A model generated the notes under the pieces. It was not told the origin of the DNA, searched no databases, and was given only the letters and a program-made list of their open reading frames with translations. A program made the translations under genes and the position numbers. A DNA stretch of 64,000 bases, from the NCBI GenBank assembly GCA_016868355.1, contig VGHB01000011.1, forward strand, positions 24,298 through 88,297, read 5' to 3'. This document shows, one piece after another, positions 7,732-16,979 of the stretch; the first letter of the stretch is position 1, and every line of letters begins with the position of its first letter. Source of the stretch: Betaproteobacteria bacterium (GTDB taxonomy: Bacteria; Pseudomonadota; Gammaproteobacteria; Burkholderiales; Burkholderiaceae_C).

Positions 7732-9522
7732 ATGGCCTTTTATAACCCGCCGCTGCGCGACATGCAGTTCGTGATGCATGAGGTGTTGGATGTTGTGTCT
7801 TCCTTGAAGCAATTGCCGCCTCACGCCGACATGGACATCGACACCATCAACGCTGTGCTGGAAGAGGGCGGCAAGTTTGCCGCTGAAGTGCTGCAGCCGC
7901 TCAATGCCGTGGGAGACCGCCAAGGCTGCCAGCTTGACCGCAACACGCATGAGGTTACACCCCCAGCCGGCTTCAAGCAGGCCTATGCGCAATTTGTGCA
8001 GGGCGGCTGGCCTGCCCTGAGCTGCGACCCGACCTACGGCGGACAAGGCCTGCCGCACACCGTCAACCAGTGCTTCTACGAGATGCTCAACAGCGCCAAC
8101 CAAGCCTGGACCATGTACCCCGGCCTCACCCATGGGGCCTACGAATGCTTGCATGCGCACGGCACGGCCGAGCAGAAGGCGACGTACCTGCCCAAGCTCA
8201 CCAGCGGCGAGTGGACCGGCACGATGTGCCTGACCGAGCCGCACTGTGGGACCGATTTAGGCTTGCTGCGCACCAAGGCCGAGCCGCAGCCCGATGGTTC
8301 CTACTGCATCACGGGTGGCAAGATCTTCATTTCAAGCGGCGAACACGACCTGGCTTCCAACATCATCCACTTGGTTTTGGCCCGCCTGCCCGACGCGCCC
8401 CCTGGCAGCAAGGGCATCAGCCTGTTCGTGGTGCCCAAGTTCCTGGTAAACGCTGATGGCAGCCTGGGTGCACGCAACGGCATCTTCTGCTCCGGCCTGG
8501 AACACAAGATGGGCATTCATGGCAATGCCACCTGCCAGATGACCTTGGAAGGTGCACTGGGGTCCCTGGTGGGCCAAGCCCACAAGGGCTTGGCCGCCAT
8601 GTTCGTGATGATGAACGCGGCTCGCCTGGGCGTTGGCATGCAGTCCTTAGGCCTGACCGAAGTGGCCTACCAGAACGCAGTGGCCTACGCCAAAGACCGC
8701 CGTCAGATGCGTTCTTTGACCGGGGCCAAGCAACCCGAACAACCGGCCGACACCATCATCGTGCACCCCGATGTGCGCCGCATGCTGTTGACGGCTCGTG
8801 CCTACGCCGAAGGCGCCCGGGCCCTGTGTGTGCACACCGCACTGCGCATCGACCAGGAGCTGCATCACCCCGACGAAGCAGTTCGCCAAGAGGCGGCCGA
8901 CGAGGTGGCCCTGTTGACCCCCATCGTCAAGGCCTTCATCACCGACAACGGCTGGAAGGCCACCTCAGAGTGCCTTCAAGTGTTCGGCGGGCATGGCTAC
9001 ATCGCCGAGTGGGGCATGGAGCAGCATGTGCGCGATGCCCGCATCAACATGATCTACGAGGGCACCAATACCATTCAGTCTCTCGATCTCTTGGGCCGTA
9101 AGGTGCTGGGCGACAACGGTAAGAAGCTCAAGGCCTTCGGCCGCCAGATCGCTGCCTTTGTTGAAGAAGAGGGCGTGCACGAGGAGATGCAGGAGTTCGT
9201 CAACCCGCTGGCCGACCTAGGCGAAAAGGTGACCAAACTCACCACTGAGTTGGGCATGAAAGGCTTTGGTAGTGCTGATGAAGTGGGTGCGGCAGCCGTT
9301 GACTACCTGCGGGTGTGCGGCCATCTGGTCTTTGCCTACCTATTTGCACGCATGGCGCGTGTGGCGCTGAACAAGCAGAGCAGTGGGGATCCGTTCTACA
9401 CCGCCAAGCTGGCCACCGCGCGCTTCTATTTCGCCAAGCTCTTGCCTGAGACCGCCATGCTGATTCGCTCAGCGCGCTCAGGCGTGAAGCCGCTGATGGA
9501 AATGGACGAGGCCTTGTTTTAA
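7732..9522 (+). CDS. Acyl-CoA dehydrogenase, long form with extra C-terminal domain
   Basis: An FAD enzyme that oxidises acyl-CoA to trans-2-enoyl-CoA, the first step of beta-oxidation; 596 residues. The N-terminal, middle and C-terminal acyl-CoA dehydrogenase domains are followed by an added C-terminal helical region (about 475-596), as in the FadE/DmdC-like branch. The FAD-binding CLTEPHCGTDLG is seen near 165, and the catalytic glutamate is E443 in MIYEGTN. The start follows aggagtaactagaa. It opens an operon with dehydrogenase/hydratase, thiolase and hydratase genes. Substrate chain length cannot be read from the sequence. Confidence 0.92.
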   Translation: MAFYNPPLRDMQFVMHEVLDVVSSLKQLPPHADMDIDTINAVLEEGGKFAAEVLQPLNAVGDRQGCQLDRNTHEVTPPAGFKQAYAQFVQGGWPALSCDPTYGGQGLPHTVNQCFYEMLNSANQAWTMYPGLTHGAYECLHAHGTAEQKATYLPKLTSGEWTGTMCLTEPHCGTDLGLLRTKAEPQPDGSYCITGGKIFISSGEHDLASNIIHLVLARLPDAPPGSKGISLFVVPKFLVNADGSLGARNGIFCSGLEHKMGIHGNATCQMTLEGALGSLVGQAHKGLAAMFVMMNAARLGVGMQSLGLTEVAYQNAVAYAKDRRQMRSLTGAKQPEQPADTIIVHPDVRRMLLTARAYAEGARALCVHTALRIDQELHHPDEAVRQEAADEVALLTPIVKAFITDNGWKATSECLQVFGGHGYIAEWGMEQHVRDARINMIYEGTNTIQSLDLLGRKVLGDNGKKLKAFGRQIAAFVEEEGVHEEMQEFVNPLADLGEKVTKLTTELGMKGFGSADEVGAAAVDYLRVCGHLVFAYLFARMARVALNKQSSGDPFYTAKLATARFYFAKLLPETAMLIRSARSGVKPLMEMDEALF

Positions 9523-9550
9523 ACCACGGTAAACACCAGGAGAAGTCGAG

Positions 9551-10009
9551 ATGAATGCATGGAACAACAGAGCTCTTTCTGTGGCGCTGGTCGGTTTGTC
9601 CGCAGTGCTGCCGGGTGTGGCTGCTGCACAGAACACACCAGTGGGCTTGTGGAAGTCGATCGATGACGAGACCAAGACTGAGAAGTCGCTGGTTCGTATC
9701 ACCGAGACCGGCGGGACCCTCAGCGGCAAGATCGAAAAGCTGATGGACCCGACCAAACAAGACGCAAAGTGCGACAAGTGCAGCGATGCACGTAAGGACC
9801 AGCCGGTGCTGGGCATGACCATCATCACCGGCGTTCGGGCCAGCAGTGACAAAACGCTTTGGGAAGGCGGTGAGATTCTGGACCCCAACAACGGTAAGTC
9901 CTACAAGGTACGCATCAAGCCCTTGGATTCGGGCAAGAAGCTCGAGGTGCGCGGCTATATCGGCGCACCCATGCTCGGCCGCACACAAACCTGGATCCGC
10001 GTCGAGTAA
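9551..10009 (+). CDS. Secreted DUF2147-family protein
   Basis: A 152-residue protein with a signal peptide (residues 1-26, cleaved near AAA-QN), so periplasmic. The rest (GLWKSIDDETKTEKSLVRI...GGEILDPNNGKSYK...TWIRVE) fits the DUF2147 family, a small beta-rich domain of unknown function. A four-residue pair of cysteines (AKCDKC) may form a disulfide. The ATG is preceded by caggagaagtcgag. It sits 28 bp after the acyl-CoA dehydrogenase and 77 bp before the bifunctional beta-oxidation gene, so it appears to be part of the operon, a context seen often for this family in related bacteria. Confidence 0.85.
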   Translation: MNAWNNRALSVALVGLSAVLPGVAAAQNTPVGLWKSIDDETKTEKSLVRITETGGTLSGKIEKLMDPTKQDAKCDKCSDARKDQPVLGMTIITGVRASSDKTLWEGGEILDPNNGKSYKVRIKPLDSGKKLEVRGYIGAPMLGRTQTWIRVE

Positions 10010-10086
10010 GGCGCCCAGGACTCCAAGCAATTGAACGGAGCGCGGCCTCCGACAGGGGCGCTTCGATCGCATCGAGGAACTGTTTG

Positions 10087-12519
10087 ATGAATCGATTCAA
10101 TGTGCGCAAGGTAGCGGTTCTGGGTGCTGGCGTCATGGGTGCGCAGATTGCGGCCCATTTGGTGAATGTGCAGGTGCCGGTGGTCTTATTTGACCTGCCC
10201 AGCCTAGCCGGACAGGAAGCAGCGCCGGCGGGCTCGTCAAATGCTCGCAGCGCGATCGCCCTCAAGGCCATCGAAAACCTCAAGAAGATCAAGCCTGCGC
10301 CGCTGGGCTTGGCATCCGAGGCTGTACGCATCCAGGCGGCCAACTATGAAGAGCATCTGGGCCTGCTGACCGAGTGTGACCTCATCATCGAGGCCATTGC
10401 AGAGCGCATGGATTGGAAGCGCGATCTGTATACGAAGATTGCGCGGTGGATTGGGCCACAGGCCATCGTGGCATCCAACACCTCAGGTCTATCGATTACT
10501 GAGCTGTCCCAGGCGCTGCCCGAAGCGCTACGCAGCCGCTTTTGTGGCATCCACTTCTTCAACCCGCCGCGCTACATGGCGCTGGTGGAACTGATTGCCA
10601 CCCCATTCACCGATCCCCATATCCTGGATCAACTTGAAACCTTTGCCACCAGCACCCTGGGCAAGGGCGTGGTGCGGGCCAAGGACACGCCCAACTTCAT
10701 CGCCAACCGGGTGGGCATCGCCGGCCTGCTGGCCACCATGAGCGAAGCGCAGAAGTTCGGCCTGCCGTTCGATGTGGTGGACGACCTAACCGGTAAAAAG
10801 ATGGGCCGGGCTTCTTCAGGTACCTTCCGCACGGCCGATGTGGTGGGCTTGGACACCATGGCCCATGTCATCAACACCCTGCAAACCACGCTGTCCCTGC
10901 AGACCGACCCGTTCTACGGCAACTTCGGCACGCCTGAGGTGCTGCAAGGCCTGGTCAAGGCCGGTGCCTTGGGCCAAAAGACCAAGGCTGGTTTTTACAA
11001 GAAGGATGGCAAGACCATATTGCGGCTGGACCCGGTCACGCAGCAGTATGTGCCCTCGACCGGCAAGGCTGACCCACTGGTTGAACGCATCCTCAAGAGG
11101 CCGGCGGCCGAGCGCCTGAAGCTGCTGCGCGAGAGCAGTAACCCGCAGGCCCAGTTTGTGTGGGCCATCTTGCGCGATGGTTTCCACTACGCCGCGGTGC
11201 ACCTGCAGACCATCGCCAACACCGCGCGCGATGTGGACTTTGCCCTGCGCTGGGGCTTTGGCATGAAGCAAGGCCCCTTCGAACTTTGGCAGGAAGCTGG
11301 TTGGTTGCAGGTGGCGCAGTGGATACAGGAAGACATCCAGGCCGGCAAGGCGCTGTGTGCCGCGCCGCTACCAGCCTGGGTCTGTGAAGGCCCAGTGGCG
11401 CGGGCGGGCGGGGTGCACACCGCAGAAGGCTCCTACAGCCCTGCGACGGGGCGCTTCGTGGGCGTGAGCAGCCTGCCGGTGTATGCGCGACAGTTGTTCC
11501 GCGAAACCGTCAAGGGTTCGCCCGGGCCCGACGCCTTGAAGGGCGGCACCGAGCTGTTCCGAAACGATGAATTGCGGGTCTGGACCTTGGACGGCGAGGT
11601 GGTGATCGCCAGCATCACCGCCAAGCTGCACTTGATCAGCCCAGCGGTGACCGAGGGTCTGCACCAGGCTGTGAACATCGCCGAGGCCTCACACAAGGCC
11701 TTGGTGATCTGGTCGCCCGACGAGGTGTTCTCGGCCGGCGCGAACCTGGAATCCATGATGCCCGTCTACATGAAGGCTGGATCCAAGGGTATTGCGCCGG
11801 AAGAAAAGAAGCTGCAGGACCTGATGCTGCGCCTTCGCTATGCTCAGGTGCCGGTTGTGGCTGCGGTGCGTGGGCTGGCACTGGGTGGCGGCTGCGAGTT
11901 GGCGGTGTACTGTGCCCGGCGGGTGGCTCACATGGAAAGCTATGTTGGCCTGGTGGAGGTGGGCGTGGGCCTGTTGCCCGGCGCTGGGGGCCTGACCTAT
12001 ATCGCACGGCGTGCTGCCCAGATGGCATCGGCGGCGCACTCGGGCGCCGACATCTTCGCCTTCCTCAGAGAAGGCTTCACAGCGGCTGCCATGGCCAAGG
12101 TGGGCACCTCGGCGCTGGAATCCCGCGACCTAGGCTATCTTGTGGATGGCGACGTGATCGTGGCCCACAAGGACGAGTTGCTACACGTGGCCCTGCAGCA
12201 GGCGCGTGCCATGGCTGATAGCGGCTACCGTGCACCGGCCAAGGCGCTGTTCCCGGTGGTGGGCCGCAACGGCATTGCCACCATCCAAGGACAGCTGGCC
12301 AATATGCGCGATGGCGGCTTCATCAGCGCGCATGACTTTCACATTGCAAAGCTGATTGCCGAGGTTTTGTGTGGAGGAGATGTCGACGCTGGATCCATGG
12401 TGAGCGAGGAGTACCTGATGGGCCTGGAGCGCGAACGTTTCTGCGGCCTGCTCGACCACCCCAAGACACAGGAACGCATCATGGGAATGCTCTCCACCGG
12501 TAAACCCGTCCGCAATTGA
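10087..12519 (+). CDS. 3-hydroxyacyl-CoA dehydrogenase/enoyl-CoA hydratase, FadN-type bifunctional enzyme
   Basis: An 810-residue cytosolic enzyme for beta-oxidation. The NAD-binding 3-hydroxyacyl-CoA dehydrogenase comes first (VLGAGVMGAQIAAHL near residue 10; HFFNPPRYM near 157), followed by its C-terminal dimer domain and then an enoyl-CoA hydratase/isomerase fold (about 500-720, with RGLALGGGCELAVY). This order is opposite to E. coli FadB and matches the FadN class. The ATG at 10087 follows gagga. It overlaps no neighbour, but the thiolase starts 14 bp after its stop, so the two are probably co-expressed. Confidence 0.92.
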   Translation: MNRFNVRKVAVLGAGVMGAQIAAHLVNVQVPVVLFDLPSLAGQEAAPAGSSNARSAIALKAIENLKKIKPAPLGLASEAVRIQAANYEEHLGLLTECDLIIEAIAERMDWKRDLYTKIARWIGPQAIVASNTSGLSITELSQALPEALRSRFCGIHFFNPPRYMALVELIATPFTDPHILDQLETFATSTLGKGVVRAKDTPNFIANRVGIAGLLATMSEAQKFGLPFDVVDDLTGKKMGRASSGTFRTADVVGLDTMAHVINTLQTTLSLQTDPFYGNFGTPEVLQGLVKAGALGQKTKAGFYKKDGKTILRLDPVTQQYVPSTGKADPLVERILKRPAAERLKLLRESSNPQAQFVWAILRDGFHYAAVHLQTIANTARDVDFALRWGFGMKQGPFELWQEAGWLQVAQWIQEDIQAGKALCAAPLPAWVCEGPVARAGGVHTAEGSYSPATGRFVGVSSLPVYARQLFRETVKGSPGPDALKGGTELFRNDELRVWTLDGEVVIASITAKLHLISPAVTEGLHQAVNIAEASHKALVIWSPDEVFSAGANLESMMPVYMKAGSKGIAPEEKKLQDLMLRLRYAQVPVVAAVRGLALGGGCELAVYCARRVAHMESYVGLVEVGVGLLPGAGGLTYIARRAAQMASAAHSGADIFAFLREGFTAAAMAKVGTSALESRDLGYLVDGDVIVAHKDELLHVALQQARAMADSGYRAPAKALFPVVGRNGIATIQGQLANMRDGGFISAHDFHIAKLIAEVLCGGDVDAGSMVSEEYLMGLERERFCGLLDHPKTQERIMGMLSTGKPVRN

Positions 12520-12533
12520 TCACGGAGACCACC

Positions 12534-13733
12534 ATGTCCAAGCAGATGACAGACGCCTACATCGTATCGGCCACGCGAACCCCGATCGGCAAGAGCGGCC
12601 GGGGTTACTTCAAGAACACCCGACCCGATGACCTGTTGGTGGCCGCCTTGCGCGGTGCCTTGGCCCAGGTGCCCAGCCTGGACCCCAAGGCCATCGAAGA
12701 CGCCATCATCGGCTGCGCCATGCCCGAGGGCGAGCAGGGGCTTAACGTGGCGCGGATCGCCGCCCTCTTGGCGGGCCTGTCCCATTCCGTGGGTGGGGTC
12801 ACCGTGAACCGGTTCTGTGCCTCGGGCCTGACCGCCCTGCAGATGGCCGCTGACCGCATCCGTGTGGGCGAGGCCGATGTGTTGATCGCCGGTGGTTGCG
12901 AGAGCATGAGCATGGTGCCCATGACGGGCAACAAGCCGTCGTTCAACCCGGCCGTATTCGACCGGGATGAGAATATTGGCATCGCCTATGGCATGGGTAT
13001 GACCGCCGAAAAAGTGGCGCAGCAATGGAAGGTGACTCGCGAAGACCAGGATGCCTTTGCACTGGCTTCTCACCAGAAGGCCTTGGCGGCGATTGCAGCT
13101 GCTGAGTTCGCTGACGAGACCACCCCCGTGGAGGTGGTGGACCGTGCGCCCGACCTGCGCGGTGGGGGCGTGAACGAGAAGCGCCGCACCGTAAGCGTGG
13201 ACGAGGGTCCGCGTGCCGACACCTCCTTGGAAGGTCTTGCCAAACTCAGGCCGGTGTTCGCCGCCAAGGGTTCGGTGACGGCAGGCAACAGTTCGCAAAC
13301 CAGCGATGGTGCAGGCGCGTTGGTCGTGGCCAGCGAGGCGGCCTGCAAACGCTTTAACCTCAAGCCCTTGGCCCGCTTTGTGAGCTTTGCATCACGTGGT
13401 GTGCCGCCGGAGATCATGGGCATCGGCCCTATCGAGGCCATCCCTGCCGCATTGCGCTACGCCGGCCTTTCGCAAGACGACTTGGGCTGGATTGAGCTCA
13501 ACGAAGCCTTTGCGGCCCAGGCGCTGGCGGTGCTCAACACCCTGAACATCGACCGCAGCAAGGTCAACCCCATGGGTGGGGCGATCGCATTGGGCCATCC
13601 CCTGGGTGCCACAGGCGCGATTCGGGCGGCCACTGTGGTGCACGGCCTGCACCGCAAGAACCTGAAGTACGGCATGGTCACTATGTGCGTGGGAACCGGG
13701 CAGGGCGCCGCCGGCATCCTGGAACGCGTCTGA
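12534..13733 (+). CDS. Acetyl-CoA acyltransferase (thiolase)
   Basis: Releases acetyl-CoA from 3-ketoacyl-CoA, the last step of beta-oxidation; 399 residues. All catalytic residues are present: nucleophile C95 (NRFCASG), H355 (ALGHPLG) and C385 (MCVGTGQG), with NEAFAAQ before them. The ATG at 12534 was preferred over an upstream TTG because cacggaga precedes it. It lies between the FadN-type enzyme and an enoyl-CoA hydratase and acts as the FadA partner of the operon. A biosynthetic direction (PhaA-like) is possible but the context favours degradation. Confidence 0.94.
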   Translation: MSKQMTDAYIVSATRTPIGKSGRGYFKNTRPDDLLVAALRGALAQVPSLDPKAIEDAIIGCAMPEGEQGLNVARIAALLAGLSHSVGGVTVNRFCASGLTALQMAADRIRVGEADVLIAGGCESMSMVPMTGNKPSFNPAVFDRDENIGIAYGMGMTAEKVAQQWKVTREDQDAFALASHQKALAAIAAAEFADETTPVEVVDRAPDLRGGGVNEKRRTVSVDEGPRADTSLEGLAKLRPVFAAKGSVTAGNSSQTSDGAGALVVASEAACKRFNLKPLARFVSFASRGVPPEIMGIGPIEAIPAALRYAGLSQDDLGWIELNEAFAAQALAVLNTLNIDRSKVNPMGGAIALGHPLGATGAIRAATVVHGLHRKNLKYGMVTMCVGTGQGAAGILERV

Positions 13734-13745
13734 GGAGCAGCTTGC

Positions 13746-14507
13746 ATGAGCATCAAATCTGGCCTGATCAATGGCGTGGCCACCATCGAGATTGCGCGGC
13801 CCGAGAAAAAGAACGCGCTCACCGTGGCCATGTACGAGGACATGACCACCGCCTTGAAGGCGGCGGTGGACAACCCGGCCGCGCGCGCGGCGCTCATCAC
13901 CGGCCAACCCGGTATCTTCACCTCGGGCAATGACCTGCAAGACTTCATGCAGCGCCCGCCGCAGGGACCCGATTCGCCGGTATTCCTCTTCATGCAGGCG
14001 ATGCTGGCGTTCGACAAGCCCCTGGTGGCTGCGGTGACGGGCCCGGCCATCGGCATCGGCACCACCATGCTGCTGCACTGCGACCTGGTCTATGTGGCCG
14101 ACGACGCCCGCCTGGCCATGCCCTTTGCCAGTCTGGGCTTGGTGCCGGAATTTGCCGCCAGCCTGGTGGTGCCCGCTCTGATGGGCCAGCGCCGCGCTGC
14201 GGAGAAGCTGATGTTGGGCGACCCCTTCACCGGCCAGGAGGCGGTGGATTGCGGCATTGCCAACGCGGTGCTGCCCGCAGGCGAAGTGCTGCCTCACGCC
14301 CGGCGCATAGCCGAGCGCTTCAATGCCCTACCGCCCTCCGCAGTGCGGCAGACCAAACGCCTGATGAAGCGCTGGTCATCTGATGCGGTGTTGCAGGCGG
14401 TGGCCGTGGAGGGCGAGCGGTTCGGGACCGCCCTGCGCAGCCCGGAGGCTCGTGAAGCCTTTCAGGCCTTTTTCGAGAAGCGAAAGCCCGACTTCAGTCG
14501 CTTCTGA
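13746..14507 (+). CDS. Enoyl-CoA hydratase/isomerase family protein
   Basis: A 253-residue crotonase-fold protein. Near the N-terminus IARPEKKNAL is the conserved start of the fold; the oxyanion-hole region TGQPGIFTSGNDLQDF is at about 55-70; and GPAIGIGTTMLLHCDLVYV and ASLGLVPEFAASLVVP follow. The Gly-rich loops fit an enoyl-CoA hydratase, but one of the two catalytic glutamates is not obvious, so an isomerase or auxiliary activity is possible. It begins 12 bp after the thiolase stop and ends the operon. Only 77 bp separate it from the convergent thioesterase gene; no strong terminator is seen there. Confidence 0.88.
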   Translation: MSIKSGLINGVATIEIARPEKKNALTVAMYEDMTTALKAAVDNPAARAALITGQPGIFTSGNDLQDFMQRPPQGPDSPVFLFMQAMLAFDKPLVAAVTGPAIGIGTTMLLHCDLVYVADDARLAMPFASLGLVPEFAASLVVPALMGQRRAAEKLMLGDPFTGQEAVDCGIANAVLPAGEVLPHARRIAERFNALPPSAVRQTKRLMKRWSSDAVLQAVAVEGERFGTALRSPEAREAFQAFFEKRKPDFSRF

Positions 14508-14584
14508 GCCGGCCCGCGCGGGGGATGGCGCTTGTAAGCTTCGCTTGTGACCGGCGCCTTAAGAGGACTACCCAGGCAGCCTCC

Positions 14585-15016
14585 TCAGGCCGGTGGCACC
14601 GGCCTGGGCTGGCCCTTTTCGTCGGTGGCCACATAGGTCAAGGTGGCCTCAGTGACCTTCAACGCGTATTCGCCGCCGTCGCGCAGACGCTGGGCATACA
14701 CCTCCACATTGACCGTGATGGAGGTGGTGCCCACGCGGGTGATCTCTGCATAAAAGCTCAGCAGGTCGCCGACCCGCACGGGCTGTTTGAAGACGAACTG
14801 GTTGACCGCCACCGTGGCCAGCCGGCCACGGGCGCGGCGCACCGGCAGCACCGAGCCAGCCAAGTCCACCTGGGCCATCACCCAGCCGCCGAAGATGTCG
14901 CCGTTGGCGTTGCAGTCGGCGGGCATTGGGATCACTCGCAGCACCAACTCTTTTTCGGTGGGCAGCTTCACCCGGGTCTCGGACTGGCGTGGGTCGAGGC
15001 TGGGGCTGGTATTCAT
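14585..15016 (-). CDS. yciA: YciA-type acyl-CoA thioesterase
   Basis: A 143-residue single hotdog-fold thioesterase that hydrolyses acyl-CoA. The motif ADCNANGDIFGGWVMAQVD contains the catalytic Asn/Asp region of the YciA/BFIT family, and VAVNQFVFKQPVRVGDLLSF is the usual central strand. The ATG at 15016 gives the typical family length; an in-frame ATG at 15028 would add four residues. It lies between the fatty-acid operon and the ABC exporter, both on the other strand. A hairpin (14586-14606, arms caggccggt/accggcctg) overlaps its stop codon and may help end convergent transcription. Confidence 0.9.
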   Translation of the reverse strand: MNTSPSLDPRQSETRVKLPTEKELVLRVIPMPADCNANGDIFGGWVMAQVDLAGSVLPVRRARGRLATVAVNQFVFKQPVRVGDLLSFYAEITRVGTTSITVNVEVYAQRLRDGGEYALKVTEATLTYVATDEKGQPRPVPPA

Positions 15017-15071
15017 GCATCCAAGCATAGCGCTAGGGGCTGCGCAGCGCTGCAGGCGAGAATGGCCCCCT

Positions 15072-16979
15072 ATGCGCGGACTTGCCCACGGACACTCCTC
15101 AGACACCGCTGCGGCGGCTGCCATCCCTGCCGGCCGCTCCGATTGGGGCACGCTGCAGCGCCTGTTCCCCTATCTGTGGCGCTACCGCTGGCGTGTGGGG
15201 GCTGCTTTGGCCTTCATGGTGGCGGCCAAGCTGGCCAATGTGGGCGTGCCGGTGCTGCTCAAGTACCTTGTGGACAGCCTGTCGATAAAGCCAGGCGACC
15301 CCCAGGCCCTGCTGGTCGTGCCCTTGGGCCTGCTGCTGGCCTACGGCTTGCTGCGCCTGTCCACCTCGCTGTTCACCGAACTGCGCGAGCTGATCTTCGC
15401 CAAGGCTACGGAGGGCACGGCCCGCAGCCTGAGCCTGCAGGTGTTCAACCACCTGCACGGCATGAGTCTGCGCTTTCACTTGGAGCGCCAGACCGGGGGC
15501 ATGACGCGCGACATTGAGCGCGGCACGCGAGCGGTGCATGCGCTGGTCAGCTATTCCCTCTACAGCATTTTGCCCACCCTCATCGAAGTGGCCCTAGTGC
15601 TCACCTTGCTGGCGGTGCAGTTTGATTCGCTCTTTGCCTGGATTACCCTGGCGGCCTTGGTGGTGTACGTGGCCTTCACCTTCAAGATCACCGAGTGGCG
15701 CACCCAGTTCCGGCGCGAGATGAACGAGATGGACTCCAAAGCCCATACCAAGGCCATCGATTCCCTCTTGAACTATGAAACGGTCAAGTACTTCAATAAC
15801 GAACCCTGGGAAGCGCGGCGCTACGATGAGAGCCTGGAGCGGCTGCGCAAGGCCGCGCTCAAGAGCCAGACCACCCTGAGCATTCTGAACACGGGGCAGC
15901 AGCTGATCATTGCGGTGGCCCTGGTGCTGATGTTGTGGCGCGCCACGCAAGGTGTGGTGGATGAGCGTCTGACCTTGGGTGATCTGGTGATGATCAACGC
16001 CTTCATGATCCAGCTGTACATCCCGCTGAACTTCTTGGGGGTGATTTACCGGGAGATCAAGCAGGCTTTGACGGACTTGGACAAGATGTTTGGCCTGCTC
16101 GAGCGCGAGCGTGAAGTGGCCGATGTCCCGGGTGCGCCTGATCTGCAGGTGCACGCAGGCCATGTCCGCTTCGAGGGCGTGACCTTTGCGTATGACTGCG
16201 GGCTAGCTGCTACAGCATCGGGGCCGCCGGGGCAGGCTCCGGCCGATCCCGCAGAGCCCACGGGCTCAGCCCACCGCACCATCTTGCAGGACGTTTCCTT
16301 CGAGATTCCACCGGGCAAGACGGTGGCCGTGGTGGGCTCGTCGGGCGCTGGCAAGAGCACCTTGGCCCGCCTGATGTTCCGCTTTTTCGACGTGCCCCAA
16401 GGCGCCGGGCGCATCAGCATCGACGGGCAGGACATTCGCCAGGTGACCCAAGCCTCGCTGCGCCGCGCCATTGGTATCGTGCCGCAGGATACGGTGCTGT
16501 TCAACGACACGGTGGCGTACAACATTGCCTATGGGCGGCCTGGAGCCAGCCGCCAGGAGGTCGAGGCTGCTGCGCGCGCGGCGCGCATCCACGACTTCAT
16601 TGCTACTTCCCCTCAAGGCTACGAAACCATCGTGGGCGAGCGCGGCCTGAAACTCTCGGGCGGCGAAAAGCAGCGTGTGGCCATCGCCCGCACCCTGCTC
16701 AAGGACCCCCCGGTCCTGATCTTTGACGAGGCGACCTCAGCGCTGGACTCCGCCAACGAGCGGGCGATACAGGCTGAGCTGCGCAACGCGGCTCAGGGCA
16801 AGACCACGCTCGTGATTGCGCACCGCTTGTCCACCGTGGTGGATGCCCATGAGATTTTGGTGATGGACGACGGCCGTATCATCGAGCGTGGCAGCCACGA
16901 CGCACTCTTGGCCCTAGGCGGGCGCTATGCTTCGATGTGGGCTTTGCAGCGCAGCGGGCATGGAAACCAAGTGGCTTGA
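15072..16979 (+). CDS. Atm1-type ABC exporter (fused permease and ATPase)
   Basis: A 635-residue half-transporter that would act as a homodimer in the inner membrane. Six membrane helices occupy about residues 30-330, including LLNYETVKYFNNE, a hallmark of the Atm1/HMT1 group that exports glutathione-linked or sulfur-containing compounds and metals. The ATPase carries Walker A GSSGAGKSTL, signature LSGGEKQRVAIA, Walker B PVLIFDEATSALD and the IAHRLST switch. A Pro/Ala insertion of about 25 residues sits early in the nucleotide-binding domain. The ATG at 15072 is favoured because the longer frame runs antisense through yciA. Its 3' end overlaps the LysR gene by 20 nt. Confidence 0.9.
   Translation: MRGLAHGHSSDTAAAAAIPAGRSDWGTLQRLFPYLWRYRWRVGAALAFMVAAKLANVGVPVLLKYLVDSLSIKPGDPQALLVVPLGLLLAYGLLRLSTSLFTELRELIFAKATEGTARSLSLQVFNHLHGMSLRFHLERQTGGMTRDIERGTRAVHALVSYSLYSILPTLIEVALVLTLLAVQFDSLFAWITLAALVVYVAFTFKITEWRTQFRREMNEMDSKAHTKAIDSLLNYETVKYFNNEPWEARRYDESLERLRKAALKSQTTLSILNTGQQLIIAVALVLMLWRATQGVVDERLTLGDLVMINAFMIQLYIPLNFLGVIYREIKQALTDLDKMFGLLEREREVADVPGAPDLQVHAGHVRFEGVTFAYDCGLAATASGPPGQAPADPAEPTGSAHRTILQDVSFEIPPGKTVAVVGSSGAGKSTLARLMFRFFDVPQGAGRISIDGQDIRQVTQASLRRAIGIVPQDTVLFNDTVAYNIAYGRPGASRQEVEAAARAARIHDFIATSPQGYETIVGERGLKLSGGEKQRVAIARTLLKDPPVLIFDEATSALDSANERAIQAELRNAAQGKTTLVIAHRLSTVVDAHEILVMDDGRIIERGSHDALLALGGRYASMWALQRSGHGNQVA

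Noticed and set aside
14787..15071. N-terminal extension of the ABC exporter
   Set aside because: It is antisense to yciA and does not resemble the family; the ATG at 15072 is adequate.
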